A stretch of DNA of 64,000 bases from Rhizobium phaseoli (GTDB taxonomy: Bacteria > Pseudomonadota > Alphaproteobacteria > Rhizobiales > Rhizobiaceae). The translations under genes and the position numbers were made by a program. Positions 18,119 through 28,172 of this stretch are shown here, one piece after another. Every line of letters starts with the position of its first letter. Position 1 is the stretch's first letter. The DNA lies in NCBI RefSeq assembly GCF_003985125.1, contig NZ_ML133576.1, forward strand, positions 62,001 through 126,000, written 5' to 3'. Below the pieces are notes generated by a model, which made no database searches, was not told the origin of the DNA, and saw only the letters and a program-made list of their open reading frames with translations.

Positions 18119-19639
18119 ATGTCCGATGCAGCAGTCGAAAAATGGGGCGTGTTCGAGGCCGCCTTCGAAGGGCCGGCCGGCGGCAATCCCTATCTCGACG
18201 TGGCATTCGATGCCGTCTTCACCCATAAGAGCCGCGAAGTGCGCGTGCCCGGTTTCTACGACGGCAACGGCACCTACCGCATCCGCTTCATGCCCGACAG
18301 CGAAGGCGAGTGGTCGTTCAAGACGCGCTCCAAGACCGCAGCCCTCGACGGCAAGACCGGCGCCTTGATCACGACCGCCCCTTCATCAGGCAATCACGGC
18401 CCGGTGCGGGTGCGCAACAAATTCCACTTCGCCTATGCCGACGGCACGCCGTTCCTCTCCTTCGGAACGACCTGCTACGCCTGGACGCACCAGCCACTCG
18501 AGATGCAGAGGCAGACGCTGGAGACGCTGAAGAAGGCCCGCTTCAACAAGATGCGCATGGGCGTTTTTCCGAAGGATTATCCCTATAACGTCAACGAGCC
18601 GCTGCATGCCAGCTTCGAGCAGGGCGCGGACGGCAGGCAAGATTTCGACCGCCCGAACCCCGCCGCTTTCCGGCATTTCGAGCAACAGGTCGCGGCGCTC
18701 TGCGCCCTCGGCATCGAAGCCGATATCATCATCTTCCATCCCTATGACCGCTGGGGCTATGCCGACATGTCGGCGGCGCAGGATTTCCGCTATGTCGAAT
18801 ATCTCGCCGCGCGACTTGCCGCTTACCGGAACGTCTGGTGGTCGCTCGCCAACGAATATGATTTCCTGATCGACACCAAGCCGATGGAGCAATGGGACCG
18901 CTATTTCCACATTCTGGAGGAAAACGATCCCTACCAGCACCTGCGCTCCATCCATAATGGCGACGTGACGGCCAATTTCGATCACCGCAAGCCGTGGGTC
19001 ACGCATACCTGCATTCAGAACCCCGACGTCAAGCGCACCCAGGAATGGCGCAACGCCTATGGCAAACCCGTCATCAACGACGAGCCCGAATATGAGGGCG
19101 ACATCCTGCAGTCCTGGGGCAATCTCCATGCCGGGGAACTCGTGCACCGCTTCTGGATCACCATGGCCCGCGGCGGCTATGCCGGCCATGGCGAGACCTA
19201 TTCCCATCCAGAGGATCTGATCTGGTGGGCCAAGGGCGGGGAACTCCGCGGCGAGGCGTGGAAACGGATCGGCTTCCTGCGCGATCTGCTGGAGGCGGAC
19301 GTCAAGCACGGCCTCGAGCCGCTCGGCGTCATCGGTGAATGGCCCTGGTCGCGCGTATCCGGCGCGCGTGACGGCGATGGGGATTTCCGCCTGATCTATT
19401 TCGGCGAGCATCAGCCTGTCGTCTGGTCCACCGGCCTGCCGGTCGATGGCGACGATTACGATGTCGATATCATCGACACCTGGGAGATGACGATCACCCC
19501 GGCCGAGAAGGTGGCGGCACCCGTTCCGCATCCGACGCGCCACGGCTCGGTCGTGCGCGGCGGCAAGCCGGACGCCGCCTTCGGCGTCAAGATCCCGCGC
19601 AAGCCGTTCCAGGCGCTGCGCGTGCGCAGGAAAGGATAG
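18119..19639 (+). CDS. DUF5060 / apiosidase-like (DUF4038) / DUF5605 glycoside hydrolase, cytoplasmic
   Basis: 506 aa. Residues about 8-75 look like the DUF5060 beta-sandwich (WGVFEAAFEGP...FMPDSEGEWSF). Residues about 90-400 form a TIM barrel like Pfam's apiosidase-like domain (PF13204, relatives of GH140): SFGTTCYAWTHQ, FNKMRMGVFPK, and YRNVWWSLANEYDF with Glu246 as candidate acid/base. INDEPEYEGD has Glu322 or Glu324 as candidate nucleophile. The C-terminal 90 residues fit DUF5605. There is no signal peptide, so cleavage would be intracellular after import. RBS GAGGAGAG; it sits between permease and ATPase genes. Apiosidase activity is inferred from fold and locus; other beta-glycosidase activities are possible. 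Confidence 0.82.
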   Translation: MSDAAVEKWGVFEAAFEGPAGGNPYLDVAFDAVFTHKSREVRVPGFYDGNGTYRIRFMPDSEGEWSFKTRSKTAALDGKTGALITTAPSSGNHGPVRVRNKFHFAYADGTPFLSFGTTCYAWTHQPLEMQRQTLETLKKARFNKMRMGVFPKDYPYNVNEPLHASFEQGADGRQDFDRPNPAAFRHFEQQVAALCALGIEADIIIFHPYDRWGYADMSAAQDFRYVEYLAARLAAYRNVWWSLANEYDFLIDTKPMEQWDRYFHILEENDPYQHLRSIHNGDVTANFDHRKPWVTHTCIQNPDVKRTQEWRNAYGKPVINDEPEYEGDILQSWGNLHAGELVHRFWITMARGGYAGHGETYSHPEDLIWWAKGGELRGEAWKRIGFLRDLLEADVKHGLEPLGVIGEWPWSRVSGARDGDGDFRLIYFGEHQPVVWSTGLPVDGDDYDVDIIDTWEMTITPAEKVAAPVPHPTRHGSVVRGGKPDAAFGVKIPRKPFQALRVRRKG

Positions 19640-19643
19640 ATCC

Positions 19644-20714
<1,071 letters not shown>

Positions 20715-20747
20715 TCTGCGGTGCAGCAACTGAAGCATAGAGAACTT

Positions 20748-21199
20748 TCAGTCAGATGGTTTCATGCCGGGATCGGTTGCAGCGACCGTGAATTGAGGGA
20801 AATAGCTTCCGTCGCCGCCTCTCCGAGCAGGCATTCGCAACCGCGGTCATTTGCCTCGCGCATGGTCGTCTGGATACAGACCTCCGTCGTCACGCCGGGA
20901 AACACCAGTTGCGTGACGTCCCTCCGCTGCAGTGTTTCTCGGGGGGCATAGAAGGCGCCGCTACCGGGCTTTTCGATGACCACTTCGCCCTAGGTCGGGC
21001 TGGTGGCATCCATCGTTGCGTTCGCGCCCCCCCGGATATCTCTTTTCCTGGTAGCAAATTCCACCGGCCGGAATGTCAGCCCCGACAAGGCGCTTTCGGC
21101 CGAGAAGTTGTCGTCGCGATCGGGAGATCGCGCGGCAATTGCCTGAGCAAGTGTAGCCTTGCCGGAACCAGAGGCTCCAATCAATATCGCTGCGGGCAT
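20748..21199 (-). pseudogene. Decayed isochorismatase-family cysteine hydrolase with a foreign-looking N-terminus
   Basis: Reading the minus strand, the segment below 20990 gives [14 protein letters not shown], then [26 protein letters not shown], the catalytic-Cys region of isochorismatase-like hydrolases. An in-frame TAG at about 20987 separates it from the upstream part in the same frame. Near the C-terminus a one-base loss is needed to restore YFPQF. The upstream 69-codon part starts MPAAILIGASGSGKATLAQAIA, a P-loop unlike this family, suggesting a join of two remnants. Two disruptions make it non-functional. Confidence 0.7.
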
Positions 21200-21348
21200 G
21201 GTGTCCTCCGCGGGGAAGCCGGCGCCGGGCCGTCAACGAATAACGGAATCTTGATCGGTCGCAACGGTTTACCGATCGCCGCGTCGGCCTATGTGCAGGG
21301 TGATCACGCTGAAGACGCTGGCGCTCAGCCAGCGATGGGGAGGGTGGG

Positions 21349-21537
21349 ATGCTCCAGATTCGCAAATCATTGGCAGCCGCAGCAACCGTCGTCGCGGTTG
21401 TCGTGTCCTTGTCTTCGTGCACGACCAGCTCAACCGACTCGGTGCAAACCGGCTCGATTGGATACAGCAGCGTCGACTATGGACTCAGACCTGCCTGCCG
21501 GGACGGCTTCGGCAACGATCGCCCCTGCAGCTACTAA
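21349..21537 (+). CDS. Small predicted lipoprotein
   Basis: 62 aa. MLQIRKSLAAAATVVAVVVSL is followed by a lipobox SLSSC (Cys24), and the short mature part ends ACRDGFGNDRPCSY with two further cysteines. A good RBS (GGGAGGGTGG) precedes the ATG. No family recognised; function unknown. It stands alone between a pseudogene and a convergent membrane-protein gene. Confidence 0.6.
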   Translation: MLQIRKSLAAAATVVAVVVSLSSCTTSSTDSVQTGSIGYSSVDYGLRPACRDGFGNDRPCSY

Positions 21538-21600
21538 ATCGTAGAGCCGGTCGGAGCGACATCAGGAGATGAGCCGCCGGAAGCAGATATTCATCCCGCT

Positions 21601-22143
21601 TCAGCGTTGTCGTGAGCGTTCAAAGTAGCGATTCACGACGTCCTTGACTTCGCTTGAACGGAACCCCGGAACCCATCTGTGCGGTATCGCGACGGTCCTT
21701 TCAAGAGGTTGCCGCTTGCGCAGCACTTCAAGTATCTCCGGATCAGCCTCTTTCCGTACAGTTAGATAAATGAATCCCGCCCACCGGGCCTCTGGGATAT
21801 CAACACGTTCGATCATCTGCCAAGGGATGAGCTTCGGCAGCCGTTGGCCAGCGATGCCGTCGGGCCCGATCACCATTGTGGGCTTCGTGAAGTCCACCTG
21901 CCGAGCCTTTACCGCGACATAGACGATGAGGGCGAGGAACAGGATCGCGAACAGGGCCTCTCCGACACCGCTCGTACGGGTGTGCATTTCGATCTGCCCA
22001 AGGGCGATAAGTAGGAGGTAGACGGAACAGAGTGCCATGACGCCAAGGATCATGAAGAGGTGTCTCACACTCCCTCGCAAGACGAGAATTGGTTGGGTGG
22101 CGTTTGCGTCACGATCAGTGGCGGGAGAATGTTCATCAGTCAT
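21601..22143 (-). CDS. Small membrane protein with a PH-like cytoplasmic part, unknown function
   Basis: 180 aa. A polar N-terminus precedes two hydrophobic helices (LFMILGVMALCSVYLLLIALG and ALFAILFLALIVYVAVKA). The soluble part, MVIGPDGIAGQRLPKLIPWQMIERVDIP, looks like the bacterial PH/STM3941-type proteins in which a short beta domain follows two helices. No operon partner: the upstream ROK gene is divergent and the lipoprotein gene convergent. Confidence 0.65.
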   Translation of the reverse strand: MTDEHSPATDRDANATQPILVLRGSVRHLFMILGVMALCSVYLLLIALGQIEMHTRTSGVGEALFAILFLALIVYVAVKARQVDFTKPTMVIGPDGIAGQRLPKLIPWQMIERVDIPEARWAGFIYLTVRKEADPEILEVLRKRQPLERTVAIPHRWVPGFRSSEVKDVVNRYFERSRQR

Positions 22144-22245
22144 CGGTTGAATTCAACGCTCCACGCAAGTAATTCCGATACTGTGTAGAGCCGCGGCCCT
22201 TCGTTACAACCATCTACCGGAAAATCGTTACGAACACCTGCAAGC

Positions 22246-23424
22246 GTGATACACAACCGAGGTAGTGCTCTAGGAAAGGCGGTCATGCGGTATCTTCGGT
22301 CAGGGCCGCGTCGGCTTCACACCCAGGAGATGGGCGGTCCGCGCGCCAAAACGGTGGGGCTCAGGTCAGGCGAGATCGCCGACCGGAATATTCGCGTCAT
22401 CCTGGAAGCGATCCGCCGGCATGGGCCGCTGACGCGCACCGAGCTTGGGCGACATAGCGGGCTGACCGGCCCCGGCATCACCAATATTCTGCGGCGGCTG
22501 GCGGAGGAGAAGCTCGTCACCTCGAACCGCCGCAACGGGCTCGGCGGCGGCGCCACGGCGACGGAATTCGCGTTGCGGCCAGAAGGCGCCTTTTCGGTCG
22601 GGGTCAAGCTTCGCGAGCGGCGTGGCGAGATCGTGCTCGTCGATCTGAGCGGCCAGGTGCATGAGCGGGCCTATTTCGAGGTGGAGCCGGCGAACAAGGT
22701 CGGGCTTGTGCATGCGGCCGTCCGCGACATGGTCGATCGGCATGCCGCCAGGCCGGTCATCGGGCTTGGCATCGCCACCAACGACTGGACGGAGGACGAG
22801 AGCGACGCGATCGCCGCGATGTCGACGATCGCGCGCCCCTATGTCGAGAACGAATGCACCGCGGGTCTTCTTGCCGAGCGCACGATCGGCAGCGCCCTGC
22901 CGGAGGGTGGGCTCGCGATGATCGTCATCGATGACGACGTGCAGGCGGGCTTCCTCATCCGCGGCGCTCCCTATTCCGGCGTGCACGGGAGGGCGGGCAG
23001 CATCGGCGAAATGCTTACCGGGCCCGACAATGTTCGGCTCAACACCGTCGTCGGTTTCGGATCGCTGCGGGCGCGCATCGGCGACGAAGATTTCGCCCGG
23101 CTGCTGAACGGCGAGGAATTCTCCTGTCCCCTGCTGTCGCAATGGATCCGCGAGGCGGCCGGCCATCTTCTCGATCCGATCATCGCCATGGCCGGCTTCT
23201 TCGCCCCGAGCACCGTCATGATCGGCGGAGACCTGCCGCAAAGCGTGATCGAGGCGCTGATCCACCAGCTTTCCATCGAGCGGCGCGATACCGCGACGCG
23301 GCCAATCATCACGCCATGGATTTCGCCGATGCGGCCCGCCAGCTTCAGCGGCGGCGGCGTAGCGCTCGGCGCGGCGCTGCTGCCCTTCCTCAACACGCTG
23401 CTGCTGCCGCCGGCATCGGCTTAA
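22246..23424 (+). CDS. ROK-family transcriptional regulator
   Basis: 392 aa from GTG 22246; ATG 22285 is an alternative. Winged helix at about residues 45-110 (IRRHGPLTRTELGRHSGLTGPGITNILRRLAEEKL), then a ROK-like actin fold (GVKLRERRGEIVLVDLSGQV, PSTVMIGGDLPQ). The usual sugar-kinase signature is eroded: the normal END-ANAAAL stretch reads ENECTAGLLAE, and the zinc cysteine cluster is missing, so it is a regulator and not a kinase. Its 3' end overlaps the convergent Gfo/Idh gene by four bases. It probably controls a nearby sugar locus; the effector is unknown. Confidence 0.82.
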   Translation: MIHNRGSALGKAVMRYLRSGPRRLHTQEMGGPRAKTVGLRSGEIADRNIRVILEAIRRHGPLTRTELGRHSGLTGPGITNILRRLAEEKLVTSNRRNGLGGGATATEFALRPEGAFSVGVKLRERRGEIVLVDLSGQVHERAYFEVEPANKVGLVHAAVRDMVDRHAARPVIGLGIATNDWTEDESDAIAAMSTIARPYVENECTAGLLAERTIGSALPEGGLAMIVIDDDVQAGFLIRGAPYSGVHGRAGSIGEMLTGPDNVRLNTVVGFGSLRARIGDEDFARLLNGEEFSCPLLSQWIREAAGHLLDPIIAMAGFFAPSTVMIGGDLPQSVIEALIHQLSIERRDTATRPIITPWISPMRPASFSGGGVALGAALLPFLNTLLLPPASA

Positions 23425-24467
23425 GTGAGCGCTTCGTCTTTGTGACTGAGGTCGGAGGCGAGTGCCTTATCGAGCACCTTCTGGATATTCGCCGCGCGGC
23501 GGAACGACGGCTCCTGGGTTTTGCCCGCCCGCACCGCCTGGACGAAACGCTGGTAATTGGTCTCGACGGGATCGAAGGGCACGTCGCGCCAGGTCGCCGT
23601 GTGGACGTCTTCGCCGAGGCAGGCGCGCAGCGTCGATTTGCCGGTATCGTAGATCATCTCGACCGAGCCGGTTTCGCCGTAGACCCTGAGGCGCAGCTGA
23701 TCCATCTGGCCGGCGGCGGTGCGTGTCGCCTGGATCGTGCCGATCGCGCCATTGGTGAAATCGACATTCATGGTGAAACTGTCATTGGCATCGAGATCAT
23801 ACTCGCCGATCTTGTGGTCGGGCGCCTTGTCGAAGGTCTTCAGCCGGGCGAAGACGTGGGCGACGTCGAGGCCGGAGCCATAAGAGGCGAAATCGACGAT
23901 GTGGATGCCGATATCGCCGAGCGCGCCGTTCGAGCCGTGCTTCTTGCTCAGCCGCCACAGCCATTTGCTTTCGCTCTTCCAGTCGCCCCAGTGCCGGCCG
24001 ACCAGCCAGCTCTGCAGATGCGACGCCTCGACATGGCGCACAGCGCCGATCTCGCCGGCGAGCACCATCTGCCGGCCCTTCTGCAGCGCCGGCGAGTTGC
24101 GGTAGGTGAAATTGACCATGCCCACCTTGCCTGCCCGCTCGATCGCCTCGGTCATCTCCATGGCCTTCGCCGCATCGGTGGCGAGCGGCTTTTCGCAGAA
24201 GACATGCTTGCCGGCGGCGATCGCCTGCAGCGTCGTCGGGTGGTGGATGCTGTCGGGCGTGACATTGGCGACCGCATCGAACTCGCCCCAGGCAAGCGCA
24301 TCCTCGAGCGAGAGGAAATGATTGGCGATGCCGTGTTCGGTGCAGAAGGCCGCGAGCCGCTCCGGAACGACATCGACGCCGCCGACGACGCTGACGCCTT
24401 CGATCGCCTTGAAGCGTGCGGCATGCTGATTGGCCATGCCGCCGGTGCCGAGAATGAGTAGACGCAT
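23421..24467 (-). CDS. Gfo/Idh/MocA-family oxidoreductase
   Basis: About 348 aa. Rossmann motif LILGTGGMANQHAARFKAI, NVTPDSIHHPTTLQAIAAGKHVFCEKPLA with the classic EKP, and a C-terminal domain with GDIGIHIVDFASYG, where D and H are likely catalytic. It probably oxidises a sugar or inositol-like compound with NAD(P). ATG 24467 follows GGAGGATAAG; the longer reading from 24512 lacks a ribosome-binding site. Convergent with the ROK gene and divergent from the second ABC operon, so it may be part of that catabolic locus. Confidence 0.88.
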   Translation of the reverse strand: MRLLILGTGGMANQHAARFKAIEGVSVVGGVDVVPERLAAFCTEHGIANHFLSLEDALAWGEFDAVANVTPDSIHHPTTLQAIAAGKHVFCEKPLATDAAKAMEMTEAIERAGKVGMVNFTYRNSPALQKGRQMVLAGEIGAVRHVEASHLQSWLVGRHWGDWKSESKWLWRLSKKHGSNGALGDIGIHIVDFASYGSGLDVAHVFARLKTFDKAPDHKIGEYDLDANDSFTMNVDFTNGAIGTIQATRTAAGQMDQLRLRVYGETGSVEMIYDTGKSTLRACLGEDVHTATWRDVPFDPVETNYQRFVQAVRAGKTQEPSFRRAANIQKVLDKALASDLSHKDEALT

Positions 24468-24720
24468 CTTATCCTCCATGGGCTGACTTCCGGCTGCGCC
24501 GCAGCCGGGCAAAAACCAGACCGGGCCATCGCGACCATCGCGATTGCCTCATGGCCTTCTTCAGGAAAATTGCGAGAGCAGATATACCGCGGGCCTGAAA
24601 GGCGCGCCCCGTCACTTTAATTGGCGCATGCCCCCTTCCGAAAATCAGGGCGCGCGCTAGCTGCTGTTGAATGTCGCCAGCATCTCAACCTCCCAGGCTT
24701 TCGCCTCCCAAAGCTGTGGC

Positions 24721-24754
24721 TTGACATCAAATCAAAGTAACTTAATCTAATTAA
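24721..24754 (+). promoter_or_regulatory. Promoter with overlapping palindrome upstream of the second ABC operon
   Basis: TTGACA (24721-24726), a 16-base spacer, and TAATCT (24743-24748) as -35/-10 candidates. The AT-rich palindrome TTAAT-CTA-ATTAA (24742-24754) overlaps the -10, a good place for a ROK-type repressor operator. The rest of the 24468-24720 gap contains nothing else I can call. Confidence 0.5.
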
Positions 24755-24826
24755 TGCAGCACGGAAATGAGGAGAGGTCAACCGACCGCCAGGCTGTATT
24801 CGTTCAAAATGGGGAGGAGACCCATC

Positions 24827-26125
24827 ATGAAGAGCGCCACCGTCAGCGCATTGACGCTGAGCACTGTCTTATTTTCAGCATCCGCCATTTTTGCCCAGGA
24901 ACTTGCCACCAAAGACCGGATCGGCCTTGCCGATGCGCCGAAAACCCTCGTCGTCCGCCTGACGAACGACAGCCCGAACAATTCCGATCCCGCGATCGCC
25001 GAGGGCTATCAGAAGATCTTCGTCGATTTCATCAAGAAGCACCCGGACTGGAAGCTGCAGATGCAGTTCATGTCCTCCGACATCGGCACCGAACAGGCCA
25101 AGATGCTGGAGCAGGCCAAGGCCGGCAATGCGCCCGATTGCGCCGCTGTCGACTCCTTCGTGCTTTCGCAGTTCATGGTCAACCACGTGCTGGCCGATTT
25201 CACGCCCTATTTCTCCAAGGAAGAAGTGGACGATCTCTTCCCCTTCATCCGCGCCGGCATCACCGACAAGGACAAGACCATCCGCGCCTGGTGGTGGGAT
25301 ACTGACCTTCGCGTGCTCTACCGCAACAAGTCGATTGTATCAGATGCGCCTGCGACCTGGGACGACCTGAAGAAGGCCGCGATTGCCTCCACCAAGGAAG
25401 GCATGGAAGGCGTGCTCTTCAATGGCGGGCGCTGGGAAGGCACGACCTTCGACTGGCTCGCCAACTACTGGGCACTCGGCGGCAAGCTCGTCGACGACAG
25501 CGGCAAGCCGGTGTTCGGCGAAGGCGAGAACAAGGAGAAATTCCTCAAGGCGCTTAACTACTTCAAGGATCTCGTCGATTCCGGCGCAGCTCCCAAGCGC
25601 GTCAGCACCATTGCCAACTACGACGACATGAACGCTGCGGCCGCGGCCGGGACTACAGCGCTCTTCATCGGCGGCAACTGGCAATATGCACAGCTGAAGG
25701 CCACTCTCGACGAGGACGAATTCAAGAACTGGACCTTCTCGCCGATCCCCGGCCCCTCCGCCGACCAGCGCTCGACCGGCACCGGCGGGTGGACAATCGC
25801 CTCCTTCAGCAAGGACAAGGACAAGATCGAGATGTGCGCCAATCTGGCGCGTGACGTCTATATGGGCCCGGGCAACGCGCTGCAGCAGCAGCTGCCGACG
25901 AGGAAGTCGCTCTTCGACAAATACGAGGTCTTCTCGACGGAAGCCAACAAGACCTTCGCCAACGCCCTGGTCGACGGCCAGGCCCGCCCCGGCGTGCCGA
26001 TCTATCCTGAAATATCGAACCAGATCCAGATCATGATGGGCGACGTGCTCTCGGGCACGAAGAAACCGGAAGAAGCCCTGGATGCCGCATTCAGCGCGGC
26101 GATCGAGGCCTACAAGCGGCTGTGA
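24827..26125 (+). CDS. Family-1 extracellular solute-binding protein of a carbohydrate ABC transporter
   Basis: 432 aa; the signal peptide MKSATVSALTLSTVLFSASAIFA is followed by a mature region starting near QELATKDRIG. Typical family-1 features: TLVVRLTNDSPNN, MLEQAKAGNAPDCAAVDSFV, LRVLYRNKSI and TALFIGGNWQYAQLKA. RBS GGGGAGGAG ends eight bases before ATG 24827; an upstream in-frame start at 24767 would disrupt the signal peptide. Substrate unknown. It starts the unit of importer, ROK regulator, isomerase and ATPase. Confidence 0.88.
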   Translation: MKSATVSALTLSTVLFSASAIFAQELATKDRIGLADAPKTLVVRLTNDSPNNSDPAIAEGYQKIFVDFIKKHPDWKLQMQFMSSDIGTEQAKMLEQAKAGNAPDCAAVDSFVLSQFMVNHVLADFTPYFSKEEVDDLFPFIRAGITDKDKTIRAWWWDTDLRVLYRNKSIVSDAPATWDDLKKAAIASTKEGMEGVLFNGGRWEGTTFDWLANYWALGGKLVDDSGKPVFGEGENKEKFLKALNYFKDLVDSGAAPKRVSTIANYDDMNAAAAAGTTALFIGGNWQYAQLKATLDEDEFKNWTFSPIPGPSADQRSTGTGGWTIASFSKDKDKIEMCANLARDVYMGPGNALQQQLPTRKSLFDKYEVFSTEANKTFANALVDGQARPGVPIYPEISNQIQIMMGDVLSGTKKPEEALDAAFSAAIEAYKRL

Positions 26126-26144
26126 TGCTGCGTCGCTAGGCAGC

Positions 26145-26283
26145 CCCTCATCCGGCTGCCGCCACCTTCTCCCCGTTGTGACGGGGAGAAGGGGACAAGC
26201 CGCAAGCTCCCCGTTTCCATCTACCCCTCGCAGGGCACGTCCCCTCTCCCCGCGAGCGGAGAGAGGTTAGGGTGAGGGGCAGC
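26145..26283. repeat. Dispersed palindromic repeat in the binding-protein/permease gap
   Basis: Contains CCTTCTCCCC (26165-26174) and GGGGAGAAGG (26183-26192), a perfect 10-bp stem, followed by a degenerate CTCTCCCCGCGAGCGGAGAGAGG hairpin split as CTCTCCCCG and CGGAGAGAG, and a GGTTAGGGTGAGGGGC tail. This is a common rhizobial intergenic repeat. It fills most of the 238-bp gap and may modulate expression of the transporter genes downstream. Confidence 0.65.
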
Positions 26284-26363
26284 GGCGATCTCCAACGCTT
26301 CAGACAGCGGCGGCGCCTGCCTGCGGGCGTCGCCGGCTTTGCCAAATCAGGACAGGGAAGCCA

Positions 26364-27293
26364 ATGAGCCCAATTGCCATCGAGGCCGACAGCCCGCCTC
26401 AAAGCAGAACGTTCATGCGCCGTTTCGCCGGCGCTCCCCTGCCCTGGATCATGCCCGTGATCATCGTCATCGGCATATTCTACCTTTATCCCGTCATCGA
26501 TGTTTTCCGGCTTTCCTTCACCAATGCGACGCTGATCGGTGAAAATCAGGACTATACGCTCGGCTCGATCACCAATGCATTGAGCTCGCCGCAGCTGCCC
26601 GACATTTTATGGGCCACCCTGATTTTCGTCGGCGGCAGCGTCATCGGCCAGCAGATCCTTGGACTTGCCGTCGCCGTCACCGTCATCCGCGGCGAAAAGC
26701 GCGGCCTGTTCGGCACCACGATCCTCCGGACGACGGCGCTCATTGCCTGGGTCGTTCCCGGCATTGCCGGCGGTATCATCTGGCAGATGCTGTTTTCCGA
26801 GGCGCCCTATGGCGCGCTGAACAGCATTCTCAGGCTCATGCACATGCCGACCGTTGCCTGGCTCTCCGATCCGGCGATGGCGCCCTGGTCGACGCTGATC
26901 TCCAACATCTGGCGCGGCACCGCCTTTTCGATGGTCGTCATGTATGCGGCGCTAAAGGCGATCGATCCATCGCTCTATGAAGCCGCCGAGGTCGACGGCG
27001 CGACCGCCTCGCAGCAGTTCTTCTTCGTTACGCTGCCGCAGCTGCGCGCCGCGATCCTCGTCAACATGATCCTGATTACCATCCAGACGGTGAACACCTT
27101 CGATGCGATCATCACGCTGACCGGCGGCGGGCCGGGCCGCGCGACCGAGGTGATCTCGCTCTACGTCTTCAACATCGTTTTCCGGAACTACGACCTGTCG
27201 GGCGGCAGCGTGCTCTCCGTGCTCATGCTGATCATCAGCCTCGGCCTTGCCTTCGTCTATGCGTCGTTCCTGCCGAAGGAAGAAGAGCAATGA
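26364..27293 (+). CDS. Carbohydrate ABC transporter permease (MalF-like)
   Basis: 309 aa, about six to seven helices (PWIMPVIIVIGIFYLYPVIDVF). The EAA loop is EAAEVDGATASQQFFFVTLPQLR and the C-terminal TLTGGGPGRATEVISLYVF is typical. It forms the channel with the next permease, whose ATG overlaps this gene's stop. The nearest plausible RBS is AGGGAAG. Substrate unknown. Confidence 0.91.
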   Translation: MSPIAIEADSPPQSRTFMRRFAGAPLPWIMPVIIVIGIFYLYPVIDVFRLSFTNATLIGENQDYTLGSITNALSSPQLPDILWATLIFVGGSVIGQQILGLAVAVTVIRGEKRGLFGTTILRTTALIAWVVPGIAGGIIWQMLFSEAPYGALNSILRLMHMPTVAWLSDPAMAPWSTLISNIWRGTAFSMVVMYAALKAIDPSLYEAAEVDGATASQQFFFVTLPQLRAAILVNMILITIQTVNTFDAIITLTGGGPGRATEVISLYVFNIVFRNYDLSGGSVLSVLMLIISLGLAFVYASFLPKEEEQ

Positions 27294-28132
27294 GCGGACG
27301 CACTGGAACGCGGCTCGGCGATGCCTTCAGCTATCTCTTCATGCTGGTGATGTTCGTCTTCTTCGCCGGCCCCCTCACCTATCTCTTGTCGATGGCGCTG
27401 CGCGACAAGCGCGAGGTCTATCGCGGCGCGGCGCGTTATATTCCCGACAACCCCACCATCCAGAATTTCATCACCGTTCTCAACAACAGCTATTTTCCGA
27501 TCTATCTCTGGAACGGGCTGAAGCTTGCCGCCTTGAGCGGGCTCGGGGTGCTGATCGTGGCACTGCCCGCGGCTTACGCTTTTTCTCGCTTCCAGTTCCG
27601 CGGCAAGGGCCTGTCGATGATGGGGCTGCTGCTCTTCCAGATGATCTCGCCGCTCGTCATCATGGTGCCGCTTTACCGCTACATGAACCGGCTCGGCCTG
27701 CTCGACACGCATTTTGCCGTCGTCATGGTCTATATCGCGCTCGGCGTTCCGCTGGCGACCTGGCTGCTGAAAAGCACGGTCGACGGTATTCCGCGCAGCC
27801 TCGACGAAGCCGCGATGATCGACGGCTGCAACCGCTACTCGGTCTTCTGGCGCATCATCCTGCCCTTGTCAGCGCCGGGCATCGCCTCGGTCTTCATCAT
27901 CACCGTCATTGCCGGCTGGTCGCAATTCCTCGTGCCTTTCCTGCTGCTCACCAAAAATGACCTGATGCCGATCGGCGTCGGAATCTTTAACTTCCGCGGC
28001 ATGCAGACCGACTCGTCCATCCAGCTACTGGCCGCCGCCTGCCTGATCTCGGTCGTTCCGGCGATCGTGGCCTTCCTGTCGCTCCAGAGGCTGATCCTCG
28101 GCGCGATGACCAGCGGCGCGGTGAAGGGATGA
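27290..28132 (+). CDS. Carbohydrate ABC transporter permease (MalG-like)
   Basis: 280 aa, six helices (YLFMLVMFVFFAGPLTYLLSMAL). The EAA loop reads EAAMIDGCNRYSVFWRIILPLSAPG and the protein ends LILGAMTSGAVKG, the family's usual terminus. ATGA overlap with the preceding gene indicates coupling. The ROK regulator gene follows after 40 bp. Confidence 0.91.
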   Translation: MSGRTGTRLGDAFSYLFMLVMFVFFAGPLTYLLSMALRDKREVYRGAARYIPDNPTIQNFITVLNNSYFPIYLWNGLKLAALSGLGVLIVALPAAYAFSRFQFRGKGLSMMGLLLFQMISPLVIMVPLYRYMNRLGLLDTHFAVVMVYIALGVPLATWLLKSTVDGIPRSLDEAAMIDGCNRYSVFWRIILPLSAPGIASVFIITVIAGWSQFLVPFLLLTKNDLMPIGVGIFNFRGMQTDSSIQLLAAACLISVVPAIVAFLSLQRLILGAMTSGAVKG

Positions 28133-28172
28133 GGCCGGTCCTGCTTTTCTGGCGCGAGGAAGGATGTGACGT

